NCBI GenBank assembly: GCA_029582155.1
Contig: CM055909.1
Coordinates: 44,018,967-44,082,966 of the forward strand
Source of the DNA: Panopea generosa
Taxonomy: Eukaryota > Mollusca > Bivalvia > Adapedonta > Hiatellidae
Direction: 5' to 3'
DNA length: 64,000 nucleotides
How positions within the stretch are numbered: the stretch's first letter is position 1; every line of letters begins with the position of its first letter. A model generated the notes under the pieces. That model was not told the origin of the DNA. It ran no database searches and saw only the letters and a list, made by a program, of their open reading frames with translations. Positions 50,801-58,960 of the stretch are shown in pieces. Both the position numbers and the translations under genes were made by a program.

Positions 50801-50899
50801 TGACTCATTCATGTGGGGTACATAAATATACAATGGTCGGGTCACAACCTGGGATTGGCACGTTTTAACATTTTGAATTTTCGATTTAAATGAAAACAT
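30892..50899 (-). CDS. Multi-zinc-finger / bZIP transcription factor (gene model, 7 coding exons)
   Basis: Probable nuclear sequence-specific transcription factor, likely able to repress. Exons 50899-50756, 47503-47270, 46271-45980, 45509-40065, 37893-37574, 36997-36890 and 31065-30892 join with phases 0,0,1,1,0,0, giving 2238 residues and a TGA stop. Every intron starts GT and ends AG. Order of parts: PxDLS-like motifs (residues 89-138), Gln/Ser-rich stretch with a PPDY motif (205-208), fingers 1-3 (~374-455), acidic linker, fingers 4-5 (~944-1015), fingers 6-8 (~1126-1200), fingers 9-11 (~1384-1460), serine-rich tract (~1830-1879), PQDLS (1935-1939), finger 12 (~1982-2004), bZIP (~2155-2216). 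ATF2-type proteins pair one C2H2 finger with a bZIP; I know of no family with twelve. The alternative is two genes, or two promoters, with exons 5-7 belonging to an ATF3-like gene. I do not recognise an orthologue. Confidence 0.72.
31905..32345. repeat. Degenerate tandem repeat around 'cacagaatagtaaaatacat'
   Basis: About ten loosely spaced copies of 'ttttcacagaatagtaaaat' with 'gggctgtttt'. One block of about 90 bp (32,040-32,205) is repeated nearly exactly. Confidence 0.75.
32698..32950. repeat. (GA)n/(GATA)n/(GACA)n microsatellite ending in a poly-G run
   Basis: Almost pure purine on the plus strand for 250 bp, with about 28 G in a row at 32,921-32,948. It lies in intron 6, so the pre-mRNA would carry (CU)n and poly-C. 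Open frames on the minus strand here (LSLSLS, PPPP) are by-products. Confidence 0.97.
33730..33905 (-). mobile_element. SINE S2, diverged
   Basis: 'cattttcaacacatgatagg', 'tggcatatcctgttttattg', 'ttggaccactcagccgtgg' follow S2 order in minus orientation. It adjoins the next array. Confidence 0.65.
33910..35035. repeat. Minisatellite with C-runs and a ~188-bp higher-order unit
   Basis: The basic unit is 'aataataggtctgtgtttga' + 'ttggaacatgtgcccc', 33-40 bp. In the middle, five to six such units with different C-runs form a larger unit of about 188 bp that recurs near 34,080, 34,267, 34,456 and 34,646. The right end (34,850-35,030) reverts to simple 36-37-bp units. Minus-strand frames up to 287 codons (HVPIKHRLI repeats) are by-products. 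Confidence 0.93.
35490..36085 (-). mobile_element. Two SINE S1 copies in the same orientation
   Basis: 35,490-35,712 and 35,805-36,085, both minus. The second has head 'cgattagtcggtaaggcatc' and box-B-like 'gttcgtgagtttgaatcc' on the minus strand. Confidence 0.8.
36222..36410. mobile_element. Palindromic element, family M5
   Basis: Ends 'aatttcagagtcacattatc' and 'gataatgtggctctgaaatt' are inverted repeats. The interior folds too ('acatatgt'-type arms either side of 36,315). Second copy of the 19.3-kb element. Confidence 0.8.
36439..36672 (-). mobile_element. TTAA-flanked element M1
   Basis: TTAA at 36,435-36,438 and 36,673-36,676; ends CCCTTTACTTC and TAAAGTAAAGGG. Opposite orientation to the 28.6-kb copy. 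Lies 218 bp beyond the donor of exon 6, inside intron 6. Confidence 0.85.
36890..36997 (-). CDS. Exon 6: bZIP basic region
   Basis: A 108-nt exon, phase 0 at both ends; acceptor tgttttag|ATG at 36998/36997 and donor CTGGAG|GTGAGA at 36890/36889. It encodes FRRECNRQAAQRSRLRKK, which fits the bZIP basic signature N-x(7)-R (N at residue 2161, R at 2169), with the first zipper leucine exactly ten residues further on (2179). DNA contact by this segment is established for the family. The exon size and phase match my recollection of the basic-region exon of FOS-type genes; that comparison was not computed. The basic region has Cys (RRECNR) where FOS/ATF3 have Arg. Confidence 0.9.
37108..37396 (-). 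mobile_element. SINE S1 (intron 5)
   Basis: Near complete, minus orientation, tail 'atttagcatcatttttatgc' to head 'gagctaattgggc'. The intron between exons 5 and 6 is only 576 bp and half of it is this SINE. Confidence 0.8.
37574..37893 (-). CDS. Exon 5: Ser/Thr-rich and basic segment before the bZIP
   Basis: Acceptor ttctgtag|CA at 37894/37893 completes the codon split after exon 4; donor ACAGAG|GTATAA at 37574/37573. It encodes 106 full codons: proline- and serine-rich first, then a charged stretch, LDILRQELRAKIYARRR, followed by an LEDLTVE segment. That order, ELR-x-x-I and basic residues then LE-x-(L/V)TV, resembles the part of vertebrate ATF3 just before its bZIP as I remember it. This exon therefore may belong to an ATF3-like module. 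Confidence 0.8.
37968..38252 (-). mobile_element. SINE S1 (intron 4)
   Basis: Minus orientation, begins 75 bp beyond the exon 5 acceptor. Confidence 0.8.
38596..38905 (+). repeat. Dispersed repeat R1 and adjoining S1 fragment
   Basis: 38,596-38,760 is R1, the inverse of 9,580-9,730. 38,788-38,905 has S1 body phrases in plus orientation ('gtctcattatcatttgtctc', 'actggttaacc'). Confidence 0.6.
38915..39350. repeat. Minisatellite of about 71 bp, six units
   Basis: Units 'aacaacttaaagctgtaatt' + 'tcttgacagatcaagata' + 'acaagtaaatgaatatactc' + 'gtcatttc'. Intron 4. Confidence 0.9.
39392..39478. mobile_element. Inverted-repeat element M4, truncated
   Basis: Left half only: TACAGGAAAACCTGT, 'cttaagcagccagtaaaggg', to 'gttgcttaatacac'. 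Confidence 0.7.
39585..39885. repeat. Dispersed mollusc-type repeat
   Basis: Runs from 'acaagaggcccaaaatgacc' to 'cttgctggcctttgatcagt' and 'agctaaaaac', with 'ggacggacggatggacgacg'. A familiar bivalve repeat as I remember it. Intron 4. Confidence 0.55.
40065..45509 (-). CDS. Exon 4: large exon encoding all twelve zinc fingers
   Basis: This 5445-nt exon is the strongest coding signal in the window. The acceptor gatattttcag|GA is at 45510/45509 and the donor CACCAG|GTATGT at 40065/40064. Reading through the donor meets a stop after two codons. Fingers follow C-x2-C-x12-H-x3-4-H. First cysteines lie near residues 374, 404, 432, 944, 994, 1126, 1154, 1182, 1384, 1414, 1442 and 1982. Fingers 2 and 3 are joined by an SGEKP linker typical of DNA-binding pairs. 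Finger 10 ends in Cys instead of the last His (C2HC). Between groups lie acidic, Ser/Thr/Glu/Lys-rich, probably disordered stretches. The exon also carries ILDLS (1257-1261) and PQDLS (1935-1939), and psi-K-x-E type motifs near 1245, 1265, 1484, 1508 and 1525. Large single exons holding many fingers are common for this class. Confidence 0.95.
45640..45915 (+). mobile_element. SINE S1 in intron 3
   Basis: Plus orientation: head 'ggttggctcagccagtacc', box B 'gagtttgaatccctg', tail 'gatggcataaaaattacat'. It makes up over half of the 470-bp intron and is antisense to the gene. Confidence 0.85.
45980..46271 (-). CDS. Exon 3: Gln/Ser-rich segment with LDLS and PPxY motifs
   Basis: Acceptor tatccacag|GGG at 46272/46271; donor GGAG|GTATGT at 45980/45979; 292 nt, phase 0 in and phase 1 out. 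It encodes ALDLS (residues 134-138), a glutamine-rich run of the type found in activation or interaction regions, and PPDY (205-208), which fits the PPxY ligand of WW domains. The frame is open upstream of any ATG up to the acceptor, which supports a spliced internal exon. Confidence 0.8.
46272..47269 (-). other. Intron 2, no further features seen
   Basis: AT-rich, with a C-run at 47,066-47,078. No element recognised. Confidence 0.6.
47270..47503 (-). CDS. Exon 2: N-terminal segment with two LDLS motifs
   Basis: Acceptor ttaacag|AGT at 47504/47503; donor CAGATG|GTAATA at 47270/47269; 78 codons, phase 0 at both ends. It encodes VLDLS (residues 89-93) and ALDLS (116-120), variants of the PxDLS motif through which repressors recruit CtBP. 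The acceptor pyrimidine tract is modest. The start codon used for the protein may lie here, at 47500. Confidence 0.75.
47676..47934 (-). mobile_element. TTAA-flanked element M1
   Basis: TTAA at 47,672-47,675 and 47,935-47,938. One end reads CCTTTTACTTC, so it has lost the CCCT start. The palindromic core 'cagattgcttgttacgagca' is intact. Lies in intron 1. Confidence 0.82.
48085..48440. repeat. Duplicated dispersed repeat
   Basis: A block of about 160 bp ('tgaattccagcaaatggttg', 'aaattcaaagggccataa') occurs twice in tandem, at ~48,170-48,290 and ~48,330-48,440. 'agggccataactc' phrases also occur near 52,720 and 53,385. Confidence 0.6.
48440..50175. repeat. Minisatellite of 30-33 bp, over 50 units
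   Basis: Unit 'cacataaatattccattaat' + 'ataaacaacag' or '...aacaagt'. The two unit types ('caacag' and 'caagt' forms) occur in blocks. Right-hand units favour 'attcaattaatataaacaag'. Intron 1. A minus-strand frame of 82 codons is a by-product. Confidence 0.95.
50756..50899 (-). CDS. Candidate first coding exon (48 codons)
   Basis: The ATG at 50899 has an A at -3 and an in-frame TAA 18 nt upstream. The frame stays open to a strong donor, GCTGTG|GTGAGT, at 50756/50755. It ends in phase 0, which matches the acceptor at 47504/47503. The encoded peptide shows no domain. If this exon is wrong, translation would start at the ATG at 47500, which also has an A at -3 and an in-frame TAA just upstream on the genomic strand. 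Confidence 0.45.
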
Positions 50900-51054
50900 C
50901 TTTTTTTTCTCTCTTTAAAGTGTTTTATTAATAAAACGAAATTTTGATTTTAAACAGAACATTGCAAACTGTGCTCCTGCATGAGTGTTTTTTAAGCTTG
51001 GTCTTGGACTACTCTGTAATCATCAAAACGAACAGTAAACTTAAGTTTCATGTT

Positions 51055-51325
51055 ATTTTATGGTGTTTAGCGTTGCTATCAACAATTTGTCAGTGATATC
51101 GCGACAGTGTCTATATTCTAAACACTGCCACGCTGGAGTATCATGCCGCAGACGTGGTATGATAACCCAGCCAGTCACATTATACTGACACCAGACAAAG
51201 CATCCTTTATATACAAAGGTAAATGCTGAGCTCCAAATGAGGAAGCTTTTAATACCATTTTAAAAGTATTTGTTATGACCCGTTTGACGCGGATGCTCTA
51301 CCATTAGCTTAACATTGGCTCAAAA
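51055..51325. mobile_element. SINE-like repeat, family S3
   Basis: Second copy of the 26.2-kb family: 'tggtgtttagcgttgctatc', 'cactgccacgctggagtatc', 'tgttatgaccc'. Confidence 0.65.
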
Positions 51326-51680
51326 TTTCTTTGTGCCATATATTTTTCTGCGAAAATGAGATGAGTAATGATCCTTGTTTCAATGGACGCTCATGCACCG
51401 TTTCTTTTGACTATAACTTAATCTGATGCTTATATAAGATAGAGCTTGTATAAGAGTTGAGTAGCCTTTTTGCACATGCGTTTCTATATTTCCAAAAAAT
51501 CCTTGGATCCAATTGAACTAGTAGAGCAATAACATATGAAATCATATAGGGCCACTTGTTTTCCTATGTCTTAAAGTGCACAGGTTTTGTGGCAGGAAAG
51601 ATGTGTTTTCTCGTAATATGCATAACAAATCTAATTTTTTACACAAACCAGTGACACCCAAATTCGAGTTAATATCCTCC

Positions 51681-51745
51681 AAAATTGAAAAACACATTTT
51701 TATTCAATTAAAGTTAAATGAAATAAAAATGTGTTTTTCAATTTT
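51681..51745. repeat. Perfect hairpin, 24-bp arms
   Basis: Arms at 51,681-51,704 and 51,722-51,745 are exact inverse copies ('aaaattgaaaaacacat...'), with a 17-bp loop. It could be the middle of a larger decayed foldback: 'aatatcctcc' and 'ggaggtatatt' flank it further out. Confidence 0.85.
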
Positions 51746-52084
51746 TTGCTTTGCAACATATTTTTTTGCATTAAGGGAGGTATATTGGGATTTTTTAAAA
51801 AGAAAAGTTTAGAATGCTAATTTCATCTCACATGTCTGATTCAAATATTATACTAGTTTTTGTCATATTTAGGTTGAAAAAAAATCACACGTTTTTTATT
51901 GATAATGATAATGAATGGCTTTACATCAATTCTAATAACAATTTTATTTATAGAACATTTTTCTGTGATTTTCCTGATATACTACCTTTAAAATGAAAAT
52001 TAATATTTTGGAGGTGAACAGTATTGTATTAGGAATGGTTAGTCTATACTAATTTTGTTTTTATCGCAACTGCAATTTTTTTTT

Positions 52085-52325
52085 TTAAAATGGAGTTTTT
52101 ACACCATTTTCAACACATTTCAGGTTATATATGGCATCTCCAGTTTTATTGGTGGAGGAAGACCTCAGAATGAATCTGAGTAAAACCTCCGTCGTTCCAC
52201 AAATAACTTAAAACTTTCTCACATTAAGTCTTTGGAGTAAGCATGACTCGAACCTACAACCCAAGCCGTGAGAGATAAGTGATCTAGAGACGGCGTGTTA
52301 GACCACTCTGCCAAGGAGAACCATC
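52085..52325 (-). mobile_element. SINE S2
   Basis: Near complete, minus orientation: tail 'tttttaaaatggagttttta', body 'ccagttttattggtggagga', head 'gactcgaacctacaacc' and 'ttagaccactctgcc'. Confidence 0.8.
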
Positions 52326-52529
52326 AATTGCGAATTAAGCTCAAAACTTATTTGAAACTCTCCAGAGTCAATTTTCCTCGAATGAACCAGTATTGCATGT
52401 TATGTTTTGGAGACTATTGGGTCAAACTGAACTGGCGACCTCTGACTTGAGCGGTTAACACTGAATCCACTGCACTGCTGCCTTACTTGGGAGTGATGTG
52501 GTCATTCAGCCAAGGTAATCTTAGTTTAT

Positions 52530-52600
52530 ACAAATTAATTTTAGCTCGATTGTGATGAAAGCTCCGAGCTTATACCAACCGCTCTCAAGGTAATCTTGTA
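52530..52600 (-). mobile_element. SINE S4 fragment
   Basis: 3' part only: 'tttagctcgattgtgatgaa' to 'cttataccaaccgctctcaa'. Confidence 0.6.
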
Positions 52601-52934
52601 CATGGATATTGCCATGTGAACAATTGAATTTTTATACTTTTGAATTTTACATAAACAAGGGCCCTGGTACTAACCAATGGAAAAAGACAGAAATAAAGAA
52701 AGTTGTGATCATTCAAGGGCCACACCTCTAACATTTATCATGACAGTATTGTTAGATTAGGCATGTTCTGAGATTTTATGATTATATAACTGTGTAAGTT
52801 TGGTAATGCAGAAACTAAAGTGAACTAATTCAAGTATCAAACCACATGTATTTACATCATTCATATTATAGGGTTGTATAACTACTGTGTATATTTGATT
52901 AAGTATCCAATAACATTACATGTACACGTGCTAG

Positions 52935-53232
52935 ATTGATTGAATATTTCGCGTCATTTTTATGCCATTAAAGGCTATCAGACAATCAGTTAACCTAACC
53001 ATTGTTTCCTCAGATCCTGAAAGGTTAACCAGTACTCGAGTACACCCCATATATGCAAATAACTGATAACTTTCCCACTTGAATCAGCGGTGAGAGACAC
53101 ATGATAATGAGACACAATAATAATGAGACACAATGTCGTATATCAATCATCACAGAGACTGTTGCTGGGCGGGGATTCAAACTCACAACCCCTAGATTGA
53201 TAGTCAGACGCGTTACCAACACTAATCGGGGC
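52935..53232 (-). mobile_element. SINE S1
   Basis: Near complete, minus orientation, with a local duplication of 'ataatgagacacaa' at 53,102-53,131. Confidence 0.8.
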
Positions 53233-53784
53233 CAGCTACTAGCGCTACATTATCAGATATGGCAAGTTCATGAGCTGATACAACTATAACTACCAGTATA
53301 TAAGTTTGGTGAAAATACATTGAATAATGCAGAAGCTAGAAAATGCAAAAGGCCAAATAATGCAATTTTTGATGATTCAAGGACCATAACTCAGACATAA
53401 ATAATCTTATTTAGACAGTTCGAGATCTAAGATATACCACTCCTGTGTGCCTTTGGTGATGTCGGATGACAATGCCGATGTAAAACTGCACACAAGATCA
53501 AATGGGGCAGTTTTGAGTGATTAAAGGGTCACACATTAAATGGTTTCATATTATATAGTACAGTATTTAATCTGCATTGTACATTTATACTGTACACCAT
53601 ATAGCATGTAGTGTACTTGACATCATTTAAACCCTCCTTTCCGACTGATAGGTCATTACAACTATGATACAATACTAAACGACTCCCAAAACCATATTTG
53701 TATTTGTCTATCATACTTGGACTTCTGGGGCAGACTACCACTGGTGATCTTTGGTTTGTGACTTGGATCAAAGTGGCAGACAAG
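53233..53784. other. No recognisable gene
   Basis: Fragments of the 'ggaccataactcagac' repeat at 53,380-53,540; otherwise AT-rich. Confidence 0.4.
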
Positions 53785-54365
53785 TTGAGACAACCTGGTG
53801 ATCTTGGAACTAAGGTCAGACTCAGACTACCTGGTGATTTTGGAACCAATGTCAAACTCAGACTACCTGGTGATTTTGGAACCAAGCTCAGACTACCTAG
53901 TGATGTTGAAACCAATGTCAGACTACCTGGTGATCTTGGAACCAATGCCAGACTACCTGGTGATGTTGAAACCTAGGTCAGACTACCTGGTGATGTTGAA
54001 ACCCAGGTCAGACTACCTAGTGATGTTGAAACCAAGGCCAGACTATCTGGTGATCTTGGAACCAATGCCAGACTACCTGGTGATGTTGAAACCCAGGTCA
54101 GACTACCTAGTGATGTTGAAACCCAGGTCAGACTACCTGGTGATCTTGGAACCAAGGCCAGACTATCTGGTGATTATGGAACCAAGGACAGAACCCCTGG
54201 TGATTATGGAACCAAGACCAGACTACCTGGTGATTTTGGAACCATAGTCAGACTACGTGGAGATTATGAAACCAAGGCCAGACTACCTGGTGATCTTGGA
54301 ACCAAGGCTAGACTACCTTGTGATTTTGGAACCAAGGTCAGACTACCTGTCTTTTTTTAGGTCAG
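53785..54365. repeat. 30-bp minisatellite
   Basis: About 19 units of gtcagactacctggtgatct + tggaaccaag. The period is divisible by three and gives open frames on both strands (SDYLVMLKPR, PGSLTLVSTS). Variants 'gatcttgga', 'gatgttgaa' and 'gattatgga' occur in blocks. Confidence 0.95.
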
Positions 54366-54714
54366 ACTACCTGGACCTAAATTCATCAATATTTTGAGTC
54401 TGAGATGTAGACTCAAACTCAAAATGTCAAAAATTTAAGATTCAATTAACATCTATTTAACAAACAAAGTACTTTATCTATTTTCAGAAACAAGCAGTTT
54501 AAATGATTCTTTAACAGAAAGACATTACAATATCAAATGCTTTACCCATAACTGTATGTTTACAGGGTTTTACAAAAATGCTATATTTTGAGTCCGAGTC
54601 CGATTCTCAGACTCAAACTAATGATGACTTTAGGCCCTGGTGGTTTTGAATATAACAGACAGACTACTTAGTGAAATTTTTGAAAATTGCAGACAGACAC
54701 TCCTGTTTATTTGC

Positions 54715-54905
54715 CGAAATAGGTTGTAGGTTTGAGTCCCCCTAACTCCAAAAACTTTATTTGAGAAAGTTTACCTGTTACCTGGGAAGGATGGTGTGTC
54801 TACTTAGGTTCATTATGAGGTCTTCCCCCACCAATAAAACTGTATATGCCATATATATATATCCCAAAATGTGTTGAAAATAGAATTAAACACCATTAAA
54901 AAATA
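54715..54905 (+). mobile_element. SINE S2, 5' truncated
   Basis: Starts at box B 'ggttgtaggtttgagtcccc' and runs to 'ccaataaaactgtatatgcc' and an A-rich tail. Confidence 0.75.
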
Positions 54906-55324
54906 CATATATATTGCCAATACAGTAAAGAACATAAAGCTGTATTTAAAAGAAACTGTCTATTGTATTTGTCAACAGTAATTTCTTTGCCGCCAAATCA
55001 TTTCTCGCATCAGCTGACATATGCTGATTAAAAATGAGTCAAGTAAACATGTGCAATAAGTAATACAATTTATATACCGGCAAATGCAAAAATGTTCATA
55101 GTGAAAATTACTACCATTTACGTGTTATGCTCCATACTACACTAGGTTACACTGACATACCTCATAACAAAGACACCAAGTTCAACCTTCTTGTGGTAAT
55201 TATTCTAATTTATTCTCTTTATGACAGATGTTTATATTTAACCACATCAAAAACTTATTCAGTAATTGTTTGGTGTCCTTTTAGTTGGATAGGGCCAAAG
55301 CCATAGCTGATCGAGGATTTTCAG

Positions 55325-55735
55325 TTAAGGATGTGAGTCAGTAGTGTAGCGGATAGAATGACGGCCACTCACGCCAGAGGTTGTGGGTTTGATTCTGAAC
55401 TTGACCCGATACCACTCAAATAACAAAACTCGGTACTGGTTCTACCCAGGAAGCGGACTTGAGAGCAGTTCCAATAACACTTAATCCTTTACTCCATAGA
55501 TACGCGTTTTCCTGCACCAATCACAGAAGGTCATTGAAAACAGTGCAGGAAGTGTTCAGATTGCTCGTAACGAGCAATCTGAACACTTCCTGCACTGTTT
55601 TCCACTCTGTCAGGTAATATAAACATAATTCACTCATTGCTGATAAGTGGTGAATTAATGCTTTCAATATTAGAGGTGTCCAAAGGCGTCTATATGAAGT
55701 AAAGGGTTAAGTGTTCTTCACAATCAAGCTAAAAT
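55325..55735 (+). mobile_element. SINE S4 split by an M1 element
   Basis: Head with box B 'gttgtgggtttgattct'; body to 'gagcagttccaataacac'; resumes after 55,706 as 'gtgttcttcacaatcaagct'. Alignment to the 1.9-kb copy shows the M1 insertion lies within the S4 body. Confidence 0.7.
55485..55706 (+). mobile_element. TTAA-flanked element M1 with perfect palindromic core
   Basis: TTAA at 55,481-55,484 and 55,707-55,710. The core 55,536-55,602 is a perfect palindrome: two 33-bp arms around one base (55,569). Same orientation as the 28.6-kb copy. Confidence 0.85.
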
Positions 55736-56149
55736 AAATTTGCATAAACTAAGGGTGGGGATGATGGGCTAGGTCCAATGTGGATTTTGTAAATCCTACT
55801 CCTTCCCCGTTCCCCTCAAACAGATCAGTGAAAATCAAAGATATTGGGAAATCAGTGGATTTGCTAGTTGCTAATATTTCTATTTTTAGTGAGAAAGTAA
55901 AAATTACGCCAGGCTATACACCTTGCCATCGAGTATCAATCAAAATATAGCTTACAGAATGGAGATCATCTAAACCTTCCATGGCAGTAAACAAAAAAGA
56001 TGTAATACATGTTTACGAATTACAACAACAAGTACATGCGGCCACTATCAACCAATGAAAATTGGAGTCACTGTTGTGTAAGGCTTTTTAACAAATTAAA
56101 AGCAAGATATTACACTCAAACAGTGAACTGGAGATTTAAACATACAGGT

Positions 56150-57535
56150 AGTATGCACTTCATTTGCTGACTAGGAATTACAAGGAAATCGTCTGCTGAC
56201 TAGGGAGAGCAAAGAAATCATCTGCTGACTAGGGACAGCAAGGAAATCATCTGCTGACTAGGGAGAGCAAGGAAATCATCTGATGACAAGGGAGAACAAG
56301 GAAATAGTCCGCTAACTAGGGAGAGCAAGGAAACCATCTGCTGACTAGGAACATCAAGGAAATCATCTGCTGACTAGAGAGAGCAAGGAAATCATCTGCT
56401 GACTAGGGACAGCAAGGAAATAGTCCGCTAACTAGGGAGAGCAAGAAAATCGTCTGCTGACTAGGGACAGCAAGGAAATCATCCACTGACTACAGAGAGC
56501 AAGGAAATAGTCTGCTGACTAGGGAGAGCAAGGAAATCATATGCTAACAAGGGAGATCAGAGAAATGATCTGCTGACAAGGGAGCAAGGCAATCATCTGG
56601 TGACTAGGAAGAACAAGGAAATCGTCTGCTGACTAGGGAGAGCAAGGAAATCATCCACTGACAAGGGAGAACAAGGAAATAGTTTGCTAACTATGGAGAA
56701 TAAGGAAATCATCCGCTGACTAGTGAAAGCAAGAAAATCATTTGCTGACAAGAGAGAGCAAAGAAATACTCTGCTAACTAAGGAGAGCAAGGAAATCATC
56801 TGCTGACAAGGGAGAGCAAGGGAATCATTTGATGACTAGGGAGAACAAGGAAATCATCTACTAACTAGGGAGAGCAAGGAAATCATCCACTGAATAGGGA
56901 TAGCAAGGAAATCATTTGCTGACCAAGGAAATCATCCGCTGACTAAGGAGAGCAAGGAAACTATTTGCTGACTAAGGAAAGCAAGGAAATCATTTGCTGA
57001 CTAGGGAGAGCAAGGAAATCATTTGCTGACTAGGGAGAGCAAGGATATCATCCACTGACTAGGGAGAGCAAGGAAATCATTTCTGACAAGGGAGAGCAAG
57101 GAAATCATTTGCTGACTAAGGAGAACAAGGAAATCATCCGCTGGCTGGGGAGAGCAAGGAAATCATTTACTGACTAGGGAGAGCAAGGAAATCATTTGCT
57201 GACCAGGGAAAGCAAGGAAATCATTTGCTGACCAGGGAAAGCAAGGAAATCATTTGTTGACCAGGGACAGCAAGGAAATCATCCGCTGATTAAGGAGAGC
57301 AAGGAAATTATTTGCTGACTAGGGAGAGCAAGGAAATCATTTGCTGACTAGGAAGAGCAAGGATATCATACACTGACTAAGGAAAGCAAGGAAATTGTTT
57401 GCTGACAAGGGAGAGCAAGGAAATCATTTGCTGACTTGGGAGAGCAAGGATATCATACACTGACTAAGGAGAGCATGGAAATCATTTGCTGACAAGGAAG
57501 ATCAGGGAAATCATCTGCTTACTAGGGAGTAGAAG
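56150..57535. repeat. 29-bp minisatellite
   Basis: About 46 units of 'agcaaggaaatcatctgctg' + 'actagggag'. Units with 'catttgctgac' replace 'catctgctgac' toward the right. Confidence 0.95.
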
Positions 57536-58864
57536 AGAAGATCCGCCATTGAAGTATCTTTGAATCCCTTAGTTCTAACACAGTATGTTTGAATCCCTAA
57601 AGCTCCCAATGGAGAATCTACTCTTTCAAAAAACAGCACAAGCACTCACCCCCGAAACTCTTATATTTTTGTTGACAAACACTATATTTCTACTGAAAAA
57701 CATGTGTGCCCCTTCAGATTGTGTGTTGCATCGTCTAAGCATGCCCACTTTAGATTGAAACGTCACTGCTTCTAACACAGTATTCTGTGAAACCCTAACA
57801 CTGTATAATGTCAACCACACATTTATGTATACACGAAGGTGATTCAATAAACATAAATATCAATTTATTCAACTCACAAACAAAAAAGTCGTTGTCCTCG
57901 TTCTATAAAACCCACGTAGTTGTAAATTGACCCATAGACATGGAGTACACAATTCCAGTATAACAAACACTACAGGAATGAAAATCAATACACGCTCCCC
58001 AAGTTATGCTCGGCTCGTCTCGGTCTATGTATCATGGAAATCCTGAACAAAAAGAATCGACCACATACACTGTGTATCGAACAGAAAACGTGGTGACGCT
58101 CGCTGCGTTTTAAATCAACAACCGCTATAATAGCCCTGTTATACGAATGAAGAAGTATGTAGGTCACTGTTTATCTCGACTCTCTGCGTATATTACACAG
58201 ATGAAACGCGGTCGCTATTTATAGAACGCATACACAATACCTTACCTGTGTATCCTGTATATTGTGTACGCGGAAATCGAATATTAGTCAAATACACAGC
58301 ATAGAACAACATGTCATTAGACTCATAGAGTGCCCCTTTGTTTGTTGGACATAACTGTCTAAAAATGCGTGAAATAAACGACAATATAAGTGCAAATACG
58401 TTAAAATAAAACGAACAACATACCAGCTCGACCTGTTCCTTTTCCGTATCCTGTCTACTTATATTATACGAGGGGTGTTCATAAAGTATATTTAGAAAAT
58501 TACCACGTGGTGTATTCGTAATTACTCGGTAATTTCCGTAATTTTTGGCGAATACGAGAAAGTGTATATTGGTGTGCGGGCTGAAACTGTATGCTTCCTA
58601 GCTACGTCTACAATGGCAGGGGAGGATGCTTGTATATATAAACTATGTATTAAACAATAAAAAAATTTAGATAACTTACTTTACAGTTAACTTGACGACA
58701 CCTACATGTATTACTGAATGGTGCATTCATATATATTCATATTGTTGAACAGTCTTGTTTTGAAACTTATCCTATATCTCATGGTTATATATAAGATATC
58801 CATTATTTTTTTTAAAATCCAGTTGAAAATAAAGCTTAAATTGAGGCATCATACCATGTATCTG
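57536..58864. other. No recognised gene; CpG-containing stretch with a donor-like site
   Basis: 57,900-58,620 has more CpG than its surroundings. On the minus strand, 'gtcgagctg|gtatgttg' at about 58,424 resembles a splice donor, so an upstream untranslated exon of the zinc-finger gene could lie at about 58,425-58,620. This is speculative. Confidence 0.3.
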
Positions 58865-58960
58865 CGTCATGTGGCAGTGTTCAGAATACTGTCTCAAGTA
58901 GACACCGTCGCGATATAACTGAAAAAGTATTGAAAGCGATGATAAACATCATACAACAAC
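58865..58960 (-). mobile_element. S3 fragment
   Basis: The minus strand reads 'tcgcgacggtgtctacttga' and 'attctgaacactgcca', matching the 5' part of S3. Confidence 0.55.

Noticed and set aside
53529-54247. 149- and 138-codon frames on opposite strands
   Set aside because: 30-bp tandem repeat artefact.
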